A DNA stretch of 35,168 nucleotides from Alphaproteobacteria bacterium MarineAlpha3_Bin7 (lineage in GTDB: Bacteria; Pseudomonadota; Alphaproteobacteria; Rhodospirillales; UBA2165), in assembly GCA_002937995.1 (NCBI GenBank), contig PTLG01000008.1, positions 1 to 35,168 of the forward strand, written 5' to 3'. Positions 16,330 to 25,818 of the stretch are shown here, piece by piece. Positions within the stretch are counted from its first letter, which is position 1; each line of letters opens with the position of its first letter. The position numbers were made by a program, and so were the translations under genes. A model generated the notes under the pieces. It was not told the DNA's origin. It saw only the letters and a program-made list of their open reading frames with translations, and made no database searches.

Positions 16330-16947
16330 TTATTTGCTGTTTTTTTCCCTTAAAAGCTTCAGCAGGGCAGATATGGACCCGTCATTGCGTCTTACGACAG
16401 AACTAAACTGCGAACGGTTGGTCTGAACGAGGCTTACGCCCTCTATAATGACGTCAAATAACTTATATTTGTCTTTAATGCCAAAAATACGCCAATCTAT
16501 GCGTACGGGCTTTTCGCCTTTTTTCTTAAATTCAGAGTTAACTAAAATCATTCTACCTCGCTTTGATGACCCAGATACTATTAATCTCTCACCAGAATAA
16601 CTTTTAAAACGCTCGGCATAGGTGTTAACAACCATCGCCTTAAATTGTGTTATAAATTCATTGCGTTCGTCCTTATCCGCCTTTCTCCAGTATCTTCCGA
16701 GTGACATTCTTGCCATACGATTGATATCAAAATAGCGGTCTATAATTTTTTCAAAATTGGATTTTCTATCTGCTTCTGACAATTCTTTTGGCGTGAGTGT
16801 AGATAAAACCTGATCCCTGAGGGAGCGAATAAAATCTTCTCCAGCTGGATCAGGATTAGTTGCGCCCAAAGCACTAAAGCTATTATACAAACCGAGGCAA
16901 AATATAATCACCACTAGCAGGGTTGTTTTGGAATTCTTAATTGACAT
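16330..16947 (-). CDS. mlaC: MlaC-type periplasmic phospholipid-binding protein
   Basis: MlaC (Ttg2D family) shuttles phospholipids across the periplasm between the MlaA-porin complex and the inner-membrane Mla ABC transporter. The 205-aa product begins with a signal peptide (KTTLLVVIIFCLGLYNSFSALGA). It continues with the family features IIDRYFDINRMARMSLGRYWR, EFITQFKAMVVNTYAERFKSY (split here for length) and IDWRIFGIKDKYKLFDVIIE, then GVSLVQTNRSQF. It follows mlaA by 19 nt on the same strand. The transporter genes mlaFEDB are not in the window. Identification is firm from length, signal and the tail motif. Confidence 0.92.
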   Translation of the reverse strand: MSIKNSKTTLLVVIIFCLGLYNSFSALGATNPDPAGEDFIRSLRDQVLSTLTPKELSEADRKSNFEKIIDRYFDINRMARMSLGRYWRKADKDERNEFITQFKAMVVNTYAERFKSYSGERLIVSGSSKRGRMILVNSEFKKKGEKPVRIDWRIFGIKDKYKLFDVIIEGVSLVQTNRSQFSSVVRRNDGSISALLKLLREKNSK

Positions 16948-16966
16948 GCTATTTGAACTTCACAGT

Positions 16967-17773
16967 TTACTCTGTGAGGCTCGGCTCGGCTAATTCATAA
17001 GTTGGTTTTGTAGGTACCAAGTCAGCCTTTGACTGGGAGTTTGAGCCATTACGAATTTCATTATTCCGTCTCTGTCTATACATGCTCCTGTACGAAGCAT
17101 AAGGATCGATAGAGTTTTTGTCTATTTCCTCCAAATTGTCCCATAGGCGGTCGCGTAGATCAATGGCGCTGACTGCGGTTCTAATAATGGGTATCCGGTT
17201 ATCGTCAGGCGCAACCCACCAGTTAATAGGATCAACAAAAAAATCAACAACTCTACCTATTGCATCTCTGGGGTTGGAGGGTCCTAAAATTGGAAGCATG
17301 AGATAAGGTCCCTCGCCAAAGCCCCAAACTGCCAGGGTCTGGCCAAAATCTTCGTTATGTTGTTCAAATCCAAGATTTTCAGCAACATCCACTAGGCCAA
17401 AAATCCCAACTGTGGAGTTTATTACAAATCTGGCGACCGTATCGCCAGCTCGACCAATTTCACCCTGCAATATATCATTCACCAAGATTACTGGAGACTT
17501 CAGGTTATGTAAAAAGTTACTAACCCCTTTTCGAAAGAAGTCCGGGGTAAGGGAGCGATAAGCAAAAGTGACGGGTTTTAAAATAACTTTATCAAATGCT
17601 TGATTAACGCCAAATATCACGCGATTCACATTTTCAACTGGGTCATTGATTTTTTTAAACTCTGCTGCAGCTTCGGGGTCATTTTTAGGAACCGTCGAGC
17701 AACCAGCGAACAGAATAACAGCGCATAGCAACACAACCAGCGATTTAAATTGCTTACTAATTCTCACCACCAT
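16967..17773 (-). CDS. mlaA: MlaA (VacJ) outer-membrane lipoprotein
   Basis: MlaA removes misplaced phospholipids from the outer leaflet of the outer membrane as part of the Mla retrograde pathway. From the ATG at 17773 the 268-aa protein starts with a lipoprotein signal whose lipobox LFAGC places the lipidated Cys at 25. Family motifs follow: NDPVENVNRVIFGVNQAFD, VGIFGLVDVAENLG, FGQTLAVWGFGEGPYLMLP, and LGPSNPRDAIG. AAGGA just before 17773 supports this start over the ATG at 17791 and over the 297-aa reading. The tail after ~235 is polar and variable. mlaC follows on the same strand. Confidence 0.94.
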   Translation of the reverse strand: MVVRISKQFKSLVVLLCAVILFAGCSTVPKNDPEAAAEFKKINDPVENVNRVIFGVNQAFDKVILKPVTFAYRSLTPDFFRKGVSNFLHNLKSPVILVNDILQGEIGRAGDTVARFVINSTVGIFGLVDVAENLGFEQHNEDFGQTLAVWGFGEGPYLMLPILGPSNPRDAIGRVVDFFVDPINWWVAPDDNRIPIIRTAVSAIDLRDRLWDNLEEIDKNSIDPYASYRSMYRQRRNNEIRNGSNSQSKADLVPTKPTYELAEPSLTE

Positions 17774-18155
17774 TTTTTCCTTCCATTGCATGGTACAAAA
17801 ACAACCATTACCACTAAATATAGTAAAAAAGATATTTCTAACACTATATCTGGGGCTCAAACAACAACGGAACTCTTTTTATTTAATTAAACTTAAAATT
17901 ACACTAACAAACTACACCAAAATAACGTTGAAAGAGAGAAAATAAAGTTAACTATTTAGCACTTTTTGTTTCATTCTTATCTCGTGTGATAATTATACAA
18001 CACCCTGGTTGATGAGTAAAAAAGATAATAAAACGGCCTTCTTAATTGCCTCACTAAGTTATGGATAAATATTAGTCTATTGTATGTTTTAATTGTTTCC
18101 TGGATAAGTTATTAACTAACTGACAAATTAGTTCTTGTTTTAAGATTATACTATA
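17774..18155. other. Non-coding divergent region between mlaA and the ClC gene
   Basis: About 380 nt of AT-rich sequence with no convincing ORF on either strand. It must hold the mlaA promoter and the promoter of the ClC gene. An inverted repeat AACTAA (18114-18119) / TTAGTT (18128-18133) lies just before the ClC start. TATACT (18147-18152) and TATAAT (18152-18157) are -10-like boxes that touch the annotated ATG. Confidence 0.5.
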
Positions 18156-19937
18156 ATGCGACATGCTCTCATATTTGTTTATAACTGGGGAAAAAATGTA
18201 GCCAGGTTGCTGCGAAGCGATCACCTGGTCTTGTCGGTATTAGCAGCAATTATTGGTTTAGCAGCAGGTTACGGGACTATTCTCTTGAGGATAACCATCG
18301 AATTTCTTCAATCAATTTTTTTTGGCGCATCTGTGGACGGCTTGGTTATTAGTTTGGCGACGTTGTCTTGGTGGCAGATAATCATAGTTCCAACCATTGG
18401 TGGACTGTTGGTAGGATTACTAGTCTTTTATTTTATGCCCTCAAAAAAACCGGAAGGTATAGCCCAGGTAATCGAGGCAAGCGCGCTGCGGGAAGGCAAA
18501 ATGTCCCTCAGAAATGGAGTGGTTGCCTTACTCGCCAGTGCCACTTCCATTGGTGCCGGCGCCTCTGTGGGGAGAGAGGGCCCGGCTGTCCATATTGGGG
18601 CAACAATTGGATCTTGGCTGGCCGAAAAGCTGCATCTTACCAAGTCTATGTCCCGGACACTTCTTGGGTGTGGAGCTGCTGCGGCTGTTGCAGCATCTTT
18701 TAATGCCCCAATAGCCGGCACATTATTTGCTCATGAAGTTATCGTTGGGCACTTTGCTCTCAGTGCTTTTGCCCCAATAGTCATATCCAGTGTAGTGGGG
18801 ACAATTGTATCAAGGGCATATTACGGTGACTATCCCGCATTTACGGTTTCGGAATATGCAATCGAATCTATCGAGCAGTTTCCGGCAGTGATTGGCTTAG
18901 GTGTGTGTTGCGGAATTTTGGCAATAATATTTATGAAGTCTATAGCGGTATCTCAAGACAAGTTCTCAAAATTAATGGGTCCAGAATGGATTAGGCCGGC
19001 TGTAGCCGGATTTTTGGTAGGATTGATAGCATTGGGATTCCCTCAAGTCATGGGTGTAGGCTACGATGCGACAGATTTAGCACTTAAAGGAGAATTTACA
19101 TTAGCTATTTTGGTAGCCTTGGTAATATTTAAAACCCTTGCAACTGCAATTAGTCTTGGTGGCGGATTTGGGGGCGGAGTTTTTACCCCTTCAATTATGA
19201 TAGGTGCTATGCTTGGAGGTGCTTATGGGCTTATTATTACAGGTATTTTCCCTAATTTAAATATTGATCCAGGCGCATTCACCGTAATCGGCATGGGTGG
19301 CTTAGCGGCTGCCGTTCTGGGTGCTCCGGTGTCCACCACCTTAATCATTTTTGAACTGACGGATGACTATCCACTGACGATAGCAGTTATGGTCTCCGTC
19401 GTAATTTCGTCGTTAATTGCAAAGCAGTTTGTTGGCGGCTCGTTTTTCAAATGGCAGTTGGAGCGTTCAGGTTATGACTTGGAGGGAGGGTTTGAAGCGG
19501 CACTTCTTAGAGGAATACCTGTTAGTCAGATTACACTGCCTTCTGAAGATACGGTTGGAATAGGTACAGGCATTCAACAGGTTCGAAATAAACTACAAAC
19601 TTCTAAAACGGGCGAGTTGTTTGTGTTGCGCGATGACACCCAACTTTATGGCACAATTACTTTGTCGGACCTTAGTGAGATAGCTTTTGATCACGATGTA
19701 GATAATTTAATTAATGCTGGAGATATCGCTCGTATTAATCCACCCGTCTTGAGTTCAAGCCACAATCTCTATGAAGCCATTAAGGTTATTAAAGACTCGG
19801 GAGAGCACTATATCGCTATTGTTGAAAACGATGACTCCATGAAGTTTGTGGGCGTTCTCAGTGAAACAGACTTGATGTCGGCGTATAACAAAGCTTTAGT
19901 GGATCTTCGAAAAGAAGAGCATGAGGGAGGTGTATAA
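18156..19937 (+). CDS. ClC family chloride channel / H+/Cl- exchanger with C-terminal CBS pair
   Basis: This inner-membrane ClC protein of 593 aa has the family anion-path motif GREGPAVHIGA with the gating glutamate at about residue 141, and LGGGFGGGVFTPSIMIGAMLG followed by the hydrophobic APVSTTLIIFELTDD region. The first selectivity motif, GSGIP in E. coli ClcA, reads PEGIAQ here. Residues ~460-590 form two CBS domains (GELFVLRDDTQLYGTI and HYIAIVENDDSMKFVGVLSETD), a nucleotide-sensing module absent from the E. coli protein. The ATG at 18156 has no ribosome-binding site and overlaps a -10-like box, so translation may begin later, for example at TTG 18207. Transport mode is not decidable by eye. 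Confidence 0.92.
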   Translation: MRHALIFVYNWGKNVARLLRSDHLVLSVLAAIIGLAAGYGTILLRITIEFLQSIFFGASVDGLVISLATLSWWQIIIVPTIGGLLVGLLVFYFMPSKKPEGIAQVIEASALREGKMSLRNGVVALLASATSIGAGASVGREGPAVHIGATIGSWLAEKLHLTKSMSRTLLGCGAAAAVAASFNAPIAGTLFAHEVIVGHFALSAFAPIVISSVVGTIVSRAYYGDYPAFTVSEYAIESIEQFPAVIGLGVCCGILAIIFMKSIAVSQDKFSKLMGPEWIRPAVAGFLVGLIALGFPQVMGVGYDATDLALKGEFTLAILVALVIFKTLATAISLGGGFGGGVFTPSIMIGAMLGGAYGLIITGIFPNLNIDPGAFTVIGMGGLAAAVLGAPVSTTLIIFELTDDYPLTIAVMVSVVISSLIAKQFVGGSFFKWQLERSGYDLEGGFEAALLRGIPVSQITLPSEDTVGIGTGIQQVRNKLQTSKTGELFVLRDDTQLYGTITLSDLSEIAFDHDVDNLINAGDIARINPPVLSSSHNLYEAIKVIKDSGEHYIAIVENDDSMKFVGVLSETDLMSAYNKALVDLRKEEHEGGV

Positions 19938-19940
19938 ATA

Positions 19941-21365
19941 ATGAGGCTAAATCTATTACTGGGTTTATTTTGTTTCCTGATTGCGACCCTCTCAAGTTTT
20001 TCTAACGCAAGTTCTTTAACTTTTAGCGAGGCGAGGCATTTGTTGGCGAGGACGGGATTTGGGGTAGTCTCTCCCAAAGAAATAGAAAAATTTTTACCAC
20101 TTAGTTATGAGGATGCAGTTGATGAGATTTTGAGTGGCGTGAGAGAGGTTTCAGTGCAAAGCGCTCCGGTGTTTAAAGCAAATCCATTAGAGAGAAGAAC
20201 TGTTAGGGATATGGATGGACCTACCCGGCAAGCATTCAATAAACGAATTAAAGAGGATCATCATACTCTAAGAAATTGGTGGAACCGCGAAATGTTAATT
20301 ACACCATCACCTTTTACAGAGCGAATGGTTTTGTTTTGGCATAATCATTTTGTTTCTGAGGCTAGCAAGGTCAGATTTGGAAAATGGTTATACGATCAAA
20401 ATGTTACTTTTCGAAAGCACGCCACAGGAGATTTTAGGCAGCTGCTTACTGATATATCTATCGGACCAGCTATGTTAATTTATTTAGACGCAAATAAAAA
20501 TAAGAAGAACAACCCAAATGAGAATTTTGCTCGCGAAATATTGGAATTATTTACGTTGGGTGAGGGGGATCAATATACCGAAGATGATATTCGGGAGTCT
20601 GCACGAGCCTACACCGGTTGGATGGTCAATCCATTTACCGCAAAATTTGAATTCAATATTAGAACACACGATGGGCATATAAAAACGTTCATGGGGGAAG
20701 AGGGTAACTTTGATGGCAAGGACATTATCCGCATAATACTAAAGAAACCGGAAGTGGGAGACTTTCTTGCTTTAAAGCTATGGAAAGAATTTATATCTCT
20801 TGAAGTTGATACCAGTGAGGTCAAAAGGCTCGGAAAGATATTGTTTGAGAATAACTTTGCTTTAAAACCGATGTTGAGAGAATTGTTTTTGACAGAGCAA
20901 TTTAGAAATCCTCAAATTAGGGGTACATTAATTAAGTCTCCTGTAGAATTAACACTAGGTACCATCAGGTTGTTAGGAAATAGTAATCTAGATTTTAGAA
21001 GACTTATTTATTTTCAGAGGTCAATGGGCCAAAACTTATTTCAACCGCCGGATGTAAGAGGTTGGAGGGGTGGAACTAATTGGATTACATCTTCTACAAT
21101 ACTTACGCGGGAGAAATTTCTTAAGAAAGTTTTTCAGGGTGTCGTCAATTCCAAAATTAATATGACAAAAAACATGAATCGAGATAAAAAATTACCTTTC
21201 ATGGATGTCGATTTTAGCCCATTGTTGGCGTCCGAAAAACGTGAGGAGGGATATTTAAAAAAGGTTTTCTTAGCGGCTAACTCAGTGACAGACAAACGCC
21301 AGCACGGAGCCAGATTAAAAACCATAAGAAACCTAATTTTAGACCCGGCTTATCAGGTAAAATAA
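19941..21365 (+). CDS. DUF1800 family exported protein
   Basis: This 474-aa protein of the DUF1800 family starts with a Sec signal peptide (LLLGLFCFLIATLSSFSNASS). Family landmarks are the ARHLLARTGFG opening, MVLFWHNHFVS, ENFAREILELFTLGEGDQYTEDD, ARAYTGW and FQPPDVRGWRGG. No biochemical function is established for the family. GGAGG 9 nt before the ATG lies inside the end of the ClC gene, only 3 nt away. Its TAA stop shares a base with the ATG of the next gene (TAATG), so the two are translationally coupled. DUF1800 and DUF1501 genes commonly occur as such a pair, implying a joint envelope role. Confidence 0.9.
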   Translation: MRLNLLLGLFCFLIATLSSFSNASSLTFSEARHLLARTGFGVVSPKEIEKFLPLSYEDAVDEILSGVREVSVQSAPVFKANPLERRTVRDMDGPTRQAFNKRIKEDHHTLRNWWNREMLITPSPFTERMVLFWHNHFVSEASKVRFGKWLYDQNVTFRKHATGDFRQLLTDISIGPAMLIYLDANKNKKNNPNENFAREILELFTLGEGDQYTEDDIRESARAYTGWMVNPFTAKFEFNIRTHDGHIKTFMGEEGNFDGKDIIRIILKKPEVGDFLALKLWKEFISLEVDTSEVKRLGKILFENNFALKPMLRELFLTEQFRNPQIRGTLIKSPVELTLGTIRLLGNSNLDFRRLIYFQRSMGQNLFQPPDVRGWRGGTNWITSSTILTREKFLKKVFQGVVNSKINMTKNMNRDKKLPFMDVDFSPLLASEKREEGYLKKVFLAANSVTDKRQHGARLKTIRNLILDPAYQVK

Positions 21366-22558
21366 TGAGTAATTTATTGGATAGAAGAATATTTTTGTCT
21401 GGGATGGGGTCGGGTATAGCTCTATCCACCGTAGGCCTAACCCTTGGTGGCGTTTTTAATAATCCAGCTCTGGCTTCTAATATATCCCCATACAAAACAC
21501 TTGTTCTATTGGAGTTAAAAGGAGGTAATGATGGCCTTAACACCGTTATTCCTTTCATGGATAAGGAATATTATTCGTTACGGCCTACACTCGCTGTAAA
21601 AAAAGAGAGAGTAATACAACTATCGGATAGTCTAGGGTTTAATCCAGCGTTTAAGTCCTTACTTCCTTTGTGGAAGAAAAAAGAATTAGCAATCGTGTTG
21701 GGTGTTGGTTATCCGGAACCAAACTTGTCCCATTTCAGAGGGATTGATATTTGGAATACCGCTTCAGATGCTCAGCAATTTCTTGAGACTGGCTGGATTT
21801 CGCGCTTATTTGGTGAGTCCTATCCTGGCTTATCGTTTCCTTGCGATGCAATTAACTTGGGATATAATTTGCTGGGCCCATTCGATGGCGGTAAAACTAG
21901 GACCATAACCCTTGGAAATAATCCTAATAATTTGCTAAAGCAAGCCTCAAGGCTTGTTCCAAATACCAATAGTGTGGACAACCCTGCTCTGATGCACATA
22001 GTCAAACAGAGAACAGATGTTAAAAGTGCCGCAAAAAAAATAATAGAAAATAGGATTGATAACATCCCAAATACTGGTGTTTTTAATACAACAAAGCTTG
22101 GGGATCAATTTGAGACAATGTCACGCTTGATGTTGGCCGGTGTTAGAGTACCCGTTATAAAACTCTCTATAGGTAAGTTCGATACGCATGCTGAACAGGA
22201 ACCCCTGCATACCCAATTATTGAAAGATGTCGGTGACAATATAGCTTCATTCGCAAAGCTTATGAATGGAAAGGGATTATGGGACGATATCTTGGTTATG
22301 ACCTACTCCGAATTTGGTAGGAGACCAAAAGAAAATATAAGCGGAGGGACCGATCACGGTACTTCAGCTCCTCACTTTTTTATGGGGGGCAGAGTTAGGG
22401 GTGGTTTTTATGGTAAACAACCAACTCTTGATGTTCTCGAGGATGGAAATTTACCGTATTTTCAACATTATAGGGAACTTTATGCAACAGTGGCTAGAGA
22501 GTGGTGGGGATTAAGGGCTCCATTTATTCGGGAAAAAGCCATTGGTATAATCGTATGA
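21365..22558 (+). CDS. DUF1501 family exported protein with Tat-like signal
   Basis: This 397-aa DUF1501 protein has a twin-arginine-like signal: DRRIFLSG followed by the hydrophobic GIALSTVGLTLGGVF and a PALA cleavage site. Body motifs are LVLLELKGGNDGLNTVIPF, LSHFRGIDIWNTA, FDTHAEQ, ILVMTYSEFGRRPKENISGG split by GTDHGT, and GGRVRGGFYG. The alkaline-phosphatase-like metal motifs (GGNDG early, Asp/His-rich SEFGR...DHG late) are consistent with a hydrolase fold. Enzymatic activity is unproven for the family. It overlaps the DUF1800 gene by one base. Tat export implies folding or cofactor loading before translocation. Confidence 0.9.
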   Translation: MSNLLDRRIFLSGMGSGIALSTVGLTLGGVFNNPALASNISPYKTLVLLELKGGNDGLNTVIPFMDKEYYSLRPTLAVKKERVIQLSDSLGFNPAFKSLLPLWKKKELAIVLGVGYPEPNLSHFRGIDIWNTASDAQQFLETGWISRLFGESYPGLSFPCDAINLGYNLLGPFDGGKTRTITLGNNPNNLLKQASRLVPNTNSVDNPALMHIVKQRTDVKSAAKKIIENRIDNIPNTGVFNTTKLGDQFETMSRLMLAGVRVPVIKLSIGKFDTHAEQEPLHTQLLKDVGDNIASFAKLMNGKGLWDDILVMTYSEFGRRPKENISGGTDHGTSAPHFFMGGRVRGGFYGKQPTLDVLEDGNLPYFQHYRELYATVAREWWGLRAPFIREKAIGIIV

Positions 22559-22647
22559 AGCGTTGCAAGGCTTTAAGATTAGGTAAGGACGGATCTTATA
22601 TTAGATATATACAACAGCTTACTAGAGTTGCAGATTAAGAAACAATA

Positions 22648-24888
22648 ATGCCAGTTCCAGAATATCTTAAGGGTCTAAATGAGGCACAATCTGAAGCCGT
22701 TAATTTAACAGACGGTCCGGTTCTCGTCTTGGCTGGAGCTGGCACCGGCAAAACTAGAGTGCTAACTACCCGCATGGCACACATCCTGATGAACAGGAAA
22801 GCCCAGCCCTGGGAGATTTTGGCGGTTACATTTACAAATAAAGCCGCACGGGAGATGAAGGAGCGGGTTTCAGGTCTAATTGGCAGACCTGTAGAGGGGT
22901 GGTGGGTTGGCACTTTCCATGCAATTGGTGCAAGAATATTGCGTTCCCACGCAGAGTTAGTCGATCTAAAACCCAATTTTATTATTTTGGATGTAGATGA
23001 CCAGATGCGACTTGTTAAACAGGTGATGGAAGTCCATAGGATTGATGAAAAAAAGTGGCCACCTAGATCTATACTGTCTGTAATTCAGAGATGGAAGGAT
23101 AGAGGGTTAACCCCTGATAAAGTCTCGGATGCAGAGGGACAGGGTCTAGCTGATGGACTGATCTCTGTGATTTACTCGGAGTATCAAGAGCGTCTCAAAA
23201 CCCTAAACACCGTTGATTTTGGAGATCTGTTACTTCATTGCTTGACCATATTTTCAAATTATCCAGATACTCTGGAGATTTATCAAAAAAAATTCAAATA
23301 TATACTGGTTGACGAATATCAGGACACAAATGTTTCCCAATATTTATGGTTAAGGCTCTTGGCTTCTCTCAATAATAACATTTGTTGTGTAGGAGATGAT
23401 GATCAGTCAATTTATTCCTGGAGGGGTGCAGAGGTTGGAAATATTCTAAAGTTTGAAAAAGATTTTAAGGGGTCAGAAGTTATACGGCTCGAACAAAATT
23501 ATCGTTCTACTCCGCATATTCTGGCTGCCGCTTCAGGTCTCATAGCAAAAAATCAGGGTAGATTGGGTAAGAGTTTGTGGACAGGGATAGAGGCGGGAGA
23601 AAAGGTTTCTGTCAGAGGTGTGTGGGATGGAGAGGAAGAAGCCCTCATAACATGTGACGAGATCGAGATCAGAAAAAAAAGAGGCCAATCTCTTGAAGAA
23701 ATCGCGGTTCTAGTCAGGGCCGGTTTTCAAACGAGGGAGTTCGAGGATAGGCTTATTAACTTGGCTATTCCCTATAGAGTGATAGGGGGCCCCCGTTTCT
23801 ATGAGCGGATGGAGACTAGGGACGCTATAGCTTACTTCCGTATTCTACTGAGTGACCAAGATGACCTAGCTTTTGAAAGAATTATTAATGTCCCCAAAAG
23901 AGGTTTGGGCAAAGCCAGCGTTCAAGCATTACATGAAGTTGCACGAAAACAATCTATTCCACTATTTTCAGCTGCTCGCGAAATAGTTGATACCGATGAG
24001 TTAAAACCCAGGGCTCGTAACGCTTTATCCACACTAATCAACGATTTTGATCGTTGGCGAGCTAATCTTGACAGCCTAAATCACGCTGAGGTTGCGACGA
24101 TTGTCATAGAGGAATCGGGTTATACTGAAATGTGGCAAAACGACAGTTCACCTGATGCAGCTGGTAGGTTAGAAAACCTAAAAGAATTAATTTCCGGTAT
24201 GGAGGAGTTTGAAAATCTTCAAGGTTTTTTGGAACATGTAAGCTTAGTTATGGAGAATGAAGAAAATGTCTCAGAGGAAAAAGTAACATTAATGACTTTG
24301 CATTCTGCTAAAGGGCTGGAATTTGATACAGTTTTCTTGCCAGGTTGGGAGGATGGGCTGTTTCCACATCAGCGCAGTATGGATGAGGAAGGTGTGAGTG
24401 GTCTAGAGGAGGAACGTCGCCTGGCTTATGTAGGACTTACTAGAGCAAAGAAAGAGGCGCTGGTAACCTATGCGGCAAATAGAAGGATTTATAATCAGTG
24501 GCAGAATGCACTTCCGTCACGTTTTATAGATGAGTTACCACCAGAAAATATTGATCTTTTGAGTGAGTTGGGGGAATTGTCTGGAGGTTCATGGGCTAAT
24601 AATGAGGCGGTTTTATCAAGGGATATTAGTTCTAAACCACAGAGTTTTGGAAATATTCAGCCGTATAATCGAATAAACAAAATAAATAGAGATGGGCTTG
24701 TTATAGAGCAAGATAGTGAGGACACCTTTGTGGAGGACGCATCTTCAAATTTTGAACAGGGTAATAGGGTTTTTCACCAAAAGTTTGGGTATGGAAAAAT
24801 ATTAAATGTTAGCGGAACTAAGTTAGAAATTGAATTCGATAAGTCGGGAGTAAAGAGAGTGATGGATAGTTTTGTTGAAGCTGTTTAA
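22648..24888 (+). CDS. uvrD: UvrD/PcrA superfamily 1A DNA helicase
   Basis: This 3'-5' DNA helicase of nucleotide excision and mismatch repair is 746 aa, normal for the family. SF1 motifs in order: LNEAQSEAV (Q motif), LAGAGTGKTR (Walker A), FTNKAAREMKER (Ia), VDEYQDTN (II), GDDDQSIYSWRGA (III), EQNYRS (IV), LMTLHSAKGLEFD (V) and EERRLAYVGLTRAKK (VI). The C-terminal FHQKFGYGKILNVSG region is the Tudor-like domain that contacts RNA polymerase in PcrA/UvrD. The ribosome-binding site is weak. prmA starts 3 nt after its stop, an order seen in other alphaproteobacteria. Confidence 0.95.
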   Translation: MPVPEYLKGLNEAQSEAVNLTDGPVLVLAGAGTGKTRVLTTRMAHILMNRKAQPWEILAVTFTNKAAREMKERVSGLIGRPVEGWWVGTFHAIGARILRSHAELVDLKPNFIILDVDDQMRLVKQVMEVHRIDEKKWPPRSILSVIQRWKDRGLTPDKVSDAEGQGLADGLISVIYSEYQERLKTLNTVDFGDLLLHCLTIFSNYPDTLEIYQKKFKYILVDEYQDTNVSQYLWLRLLASLNNNICCVGDDDQSIYSWRGAEVGNILKFEKDFKGSEVIRLEQNYRSTPHILAAASGLIAKNQGRLGKSLWTGIEAGEKVSVRGVWDGEEEALITCDEIEIRKKRGQSLEEIAVLVRAGFQTREFEDRLINLAIPYRVIGGPRFYERMETRDAIAYFRILLSDQDDLAFERIINVPKRGLGKASVQALHEVARKQSIPLFSAAREIVDTDELKPRARNALSTLINDFDRWRANLDSLNHAEVATIVIEESGYTEMWQNDSSPDAAGRLENLKELISGMEEFENLQGFLEHVSLVMENEENVSEEKVTLMTLHSAKGLEFDTVFLPGWEDGLFPHQRSMDEEGVSGLEEERRLAYVGLTRAKKEALVTYAANRRIYNQWQNALPSRFIDELPPENIDLLSELGELSGGSWANNEAVLSRDISSKPQSFGNIQPYNRINKINRDGLVIEQDSEDTFVEDASSNFEQGNRVFHQKFGYGKILNVSGTKLEIEFDKSGVKRVMDSFVEAV

Positions 24889-24891
24889 AGG

Positions 24892-25818
24892 ATGACGCAG
24901 TTACAAAACGACGAATGTATTTTATGCCTAAACTTTAAAGTTTTAACCGATTTCACAGATATTTATATATTTGGTCTTGAGGCTCAAATGGAATCATTGG
25001 TTTGTGTAGCCCTAAACAAACCAAGACACAGCATTGTAACAATATTCTTAGAAGATTTAAGTCTGGAGACTAAAGTTCTCCAATGCATTATTAATATTGC
25101 AAGGGTTAATAATATTACACCTCCAAGAGTTAGTTCTAAAATTAAAAAAAGCTCTAGTTTTGTTGGTGCTAATATTTCCAAATTCAAATCTATAAAAGTA
25201 AAAAATTTTAGAATTAGTCCAGCCTCTTCTCATGACCCTAAAACCGCCTCTCAATTTATTTTGAATATACCGGCGGGTATGGCTTTTGGAACAGGCTCCC
25301 ATGAAACAACCAGGGGGTGTCTACTATCCATGCAATATTTTAAATGGTTCAATGTAAAAAGAGCTTTGGACATAGGTTGTGGTTCAGGGATTTTAGCGCT
25401 GGCAGCAGCGCGTCTTTGGTCGTGTAAAGTAATAGCAGCTGATAATGACCCGGTCGCTATTGATGTTGCAGAAAAGAATATTTCTCAAAACGACAAACTA
25501 GGTTTGGTGAGAGCTCTATTAAGTACTGGTTGTCAGCACGTAAAGATCAGAGATAAAAAATTTGATTTGGTAACGGCTAATATTTTTTCAGGGGAACTTA
25601 TTTCAATGTCCTTTGAAATCAATCGTATCGTTTCACCTAGGGGATTAGTTGTCCTGTCAGGCCTACTTTTTTACCAGGAGGCGGGGGTCTTATCGGCTTA
25701 CCGCAGACATGGTTTTTATTTACAAAGGCGCATAAGAATTGGTGATTGGTCTACTCTGGTAGTATCGAGGCCAGGGATAAATCACAAAAAAGCAAATCAA
25801 CTAAGCACTTTTTTCTAG
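24892..25818 (+). CDS. prmA: Ribosomal protein L11 methyltransferase
   Basis: PrmA trimethylates ribosomal protein L11 using S-adenosylmethionine. The 308-aa protein has a poorly conserved N-terminal substrate-recognition domain (residues 1-105). Its catalytic domain carries the PrmA motif AFGTGSHETTR (132-141), SAM motif I ALDIGCGSGILALAAAR, ADNDPVAIDVAEKN and VTANIFSGELI. The last replaces the usual NILA-type motif but keeps the Asn. The ATG directly follows the uvrD stop, and AAGG abuts it. Its last 18 nt overlap the 3' end of the convergent ferredoxin reductase gene. Confidence 0.9.
   Translation: MTQLQNDECILCLNFKVLTDFTDIYIFGLEAQMESLVCVALNKPRHSIVTIFLEDLSLETKVLQCIINIARVNNITPPRVSSKIKKSSSFVGANISKFKSIKVKNFRISPASSHDPKTASQFILNIPAGMAFGTGSHETTRGCLLSMQYFKWFNVKRALDIGCGSGILALAAARLWSCKVIAADNDPVAIDVAEKNISQNDKLGLVRALLSTGCQHVKIRDKKFDLVTANIFSGELISMSFEINRIVSPRGLVVLSGLLFYQEAGVLSAYRRHGFYLQRRIRIGDWSTLVVSRPGINHKKANQLSTFF

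Noticed and set aside
18062-18107. Two TGGATAA direct repeats upstream of the ClC gene
   Set aside because: Seven-base matches in AT-rich DNA are expected by chance. There is no further structure.
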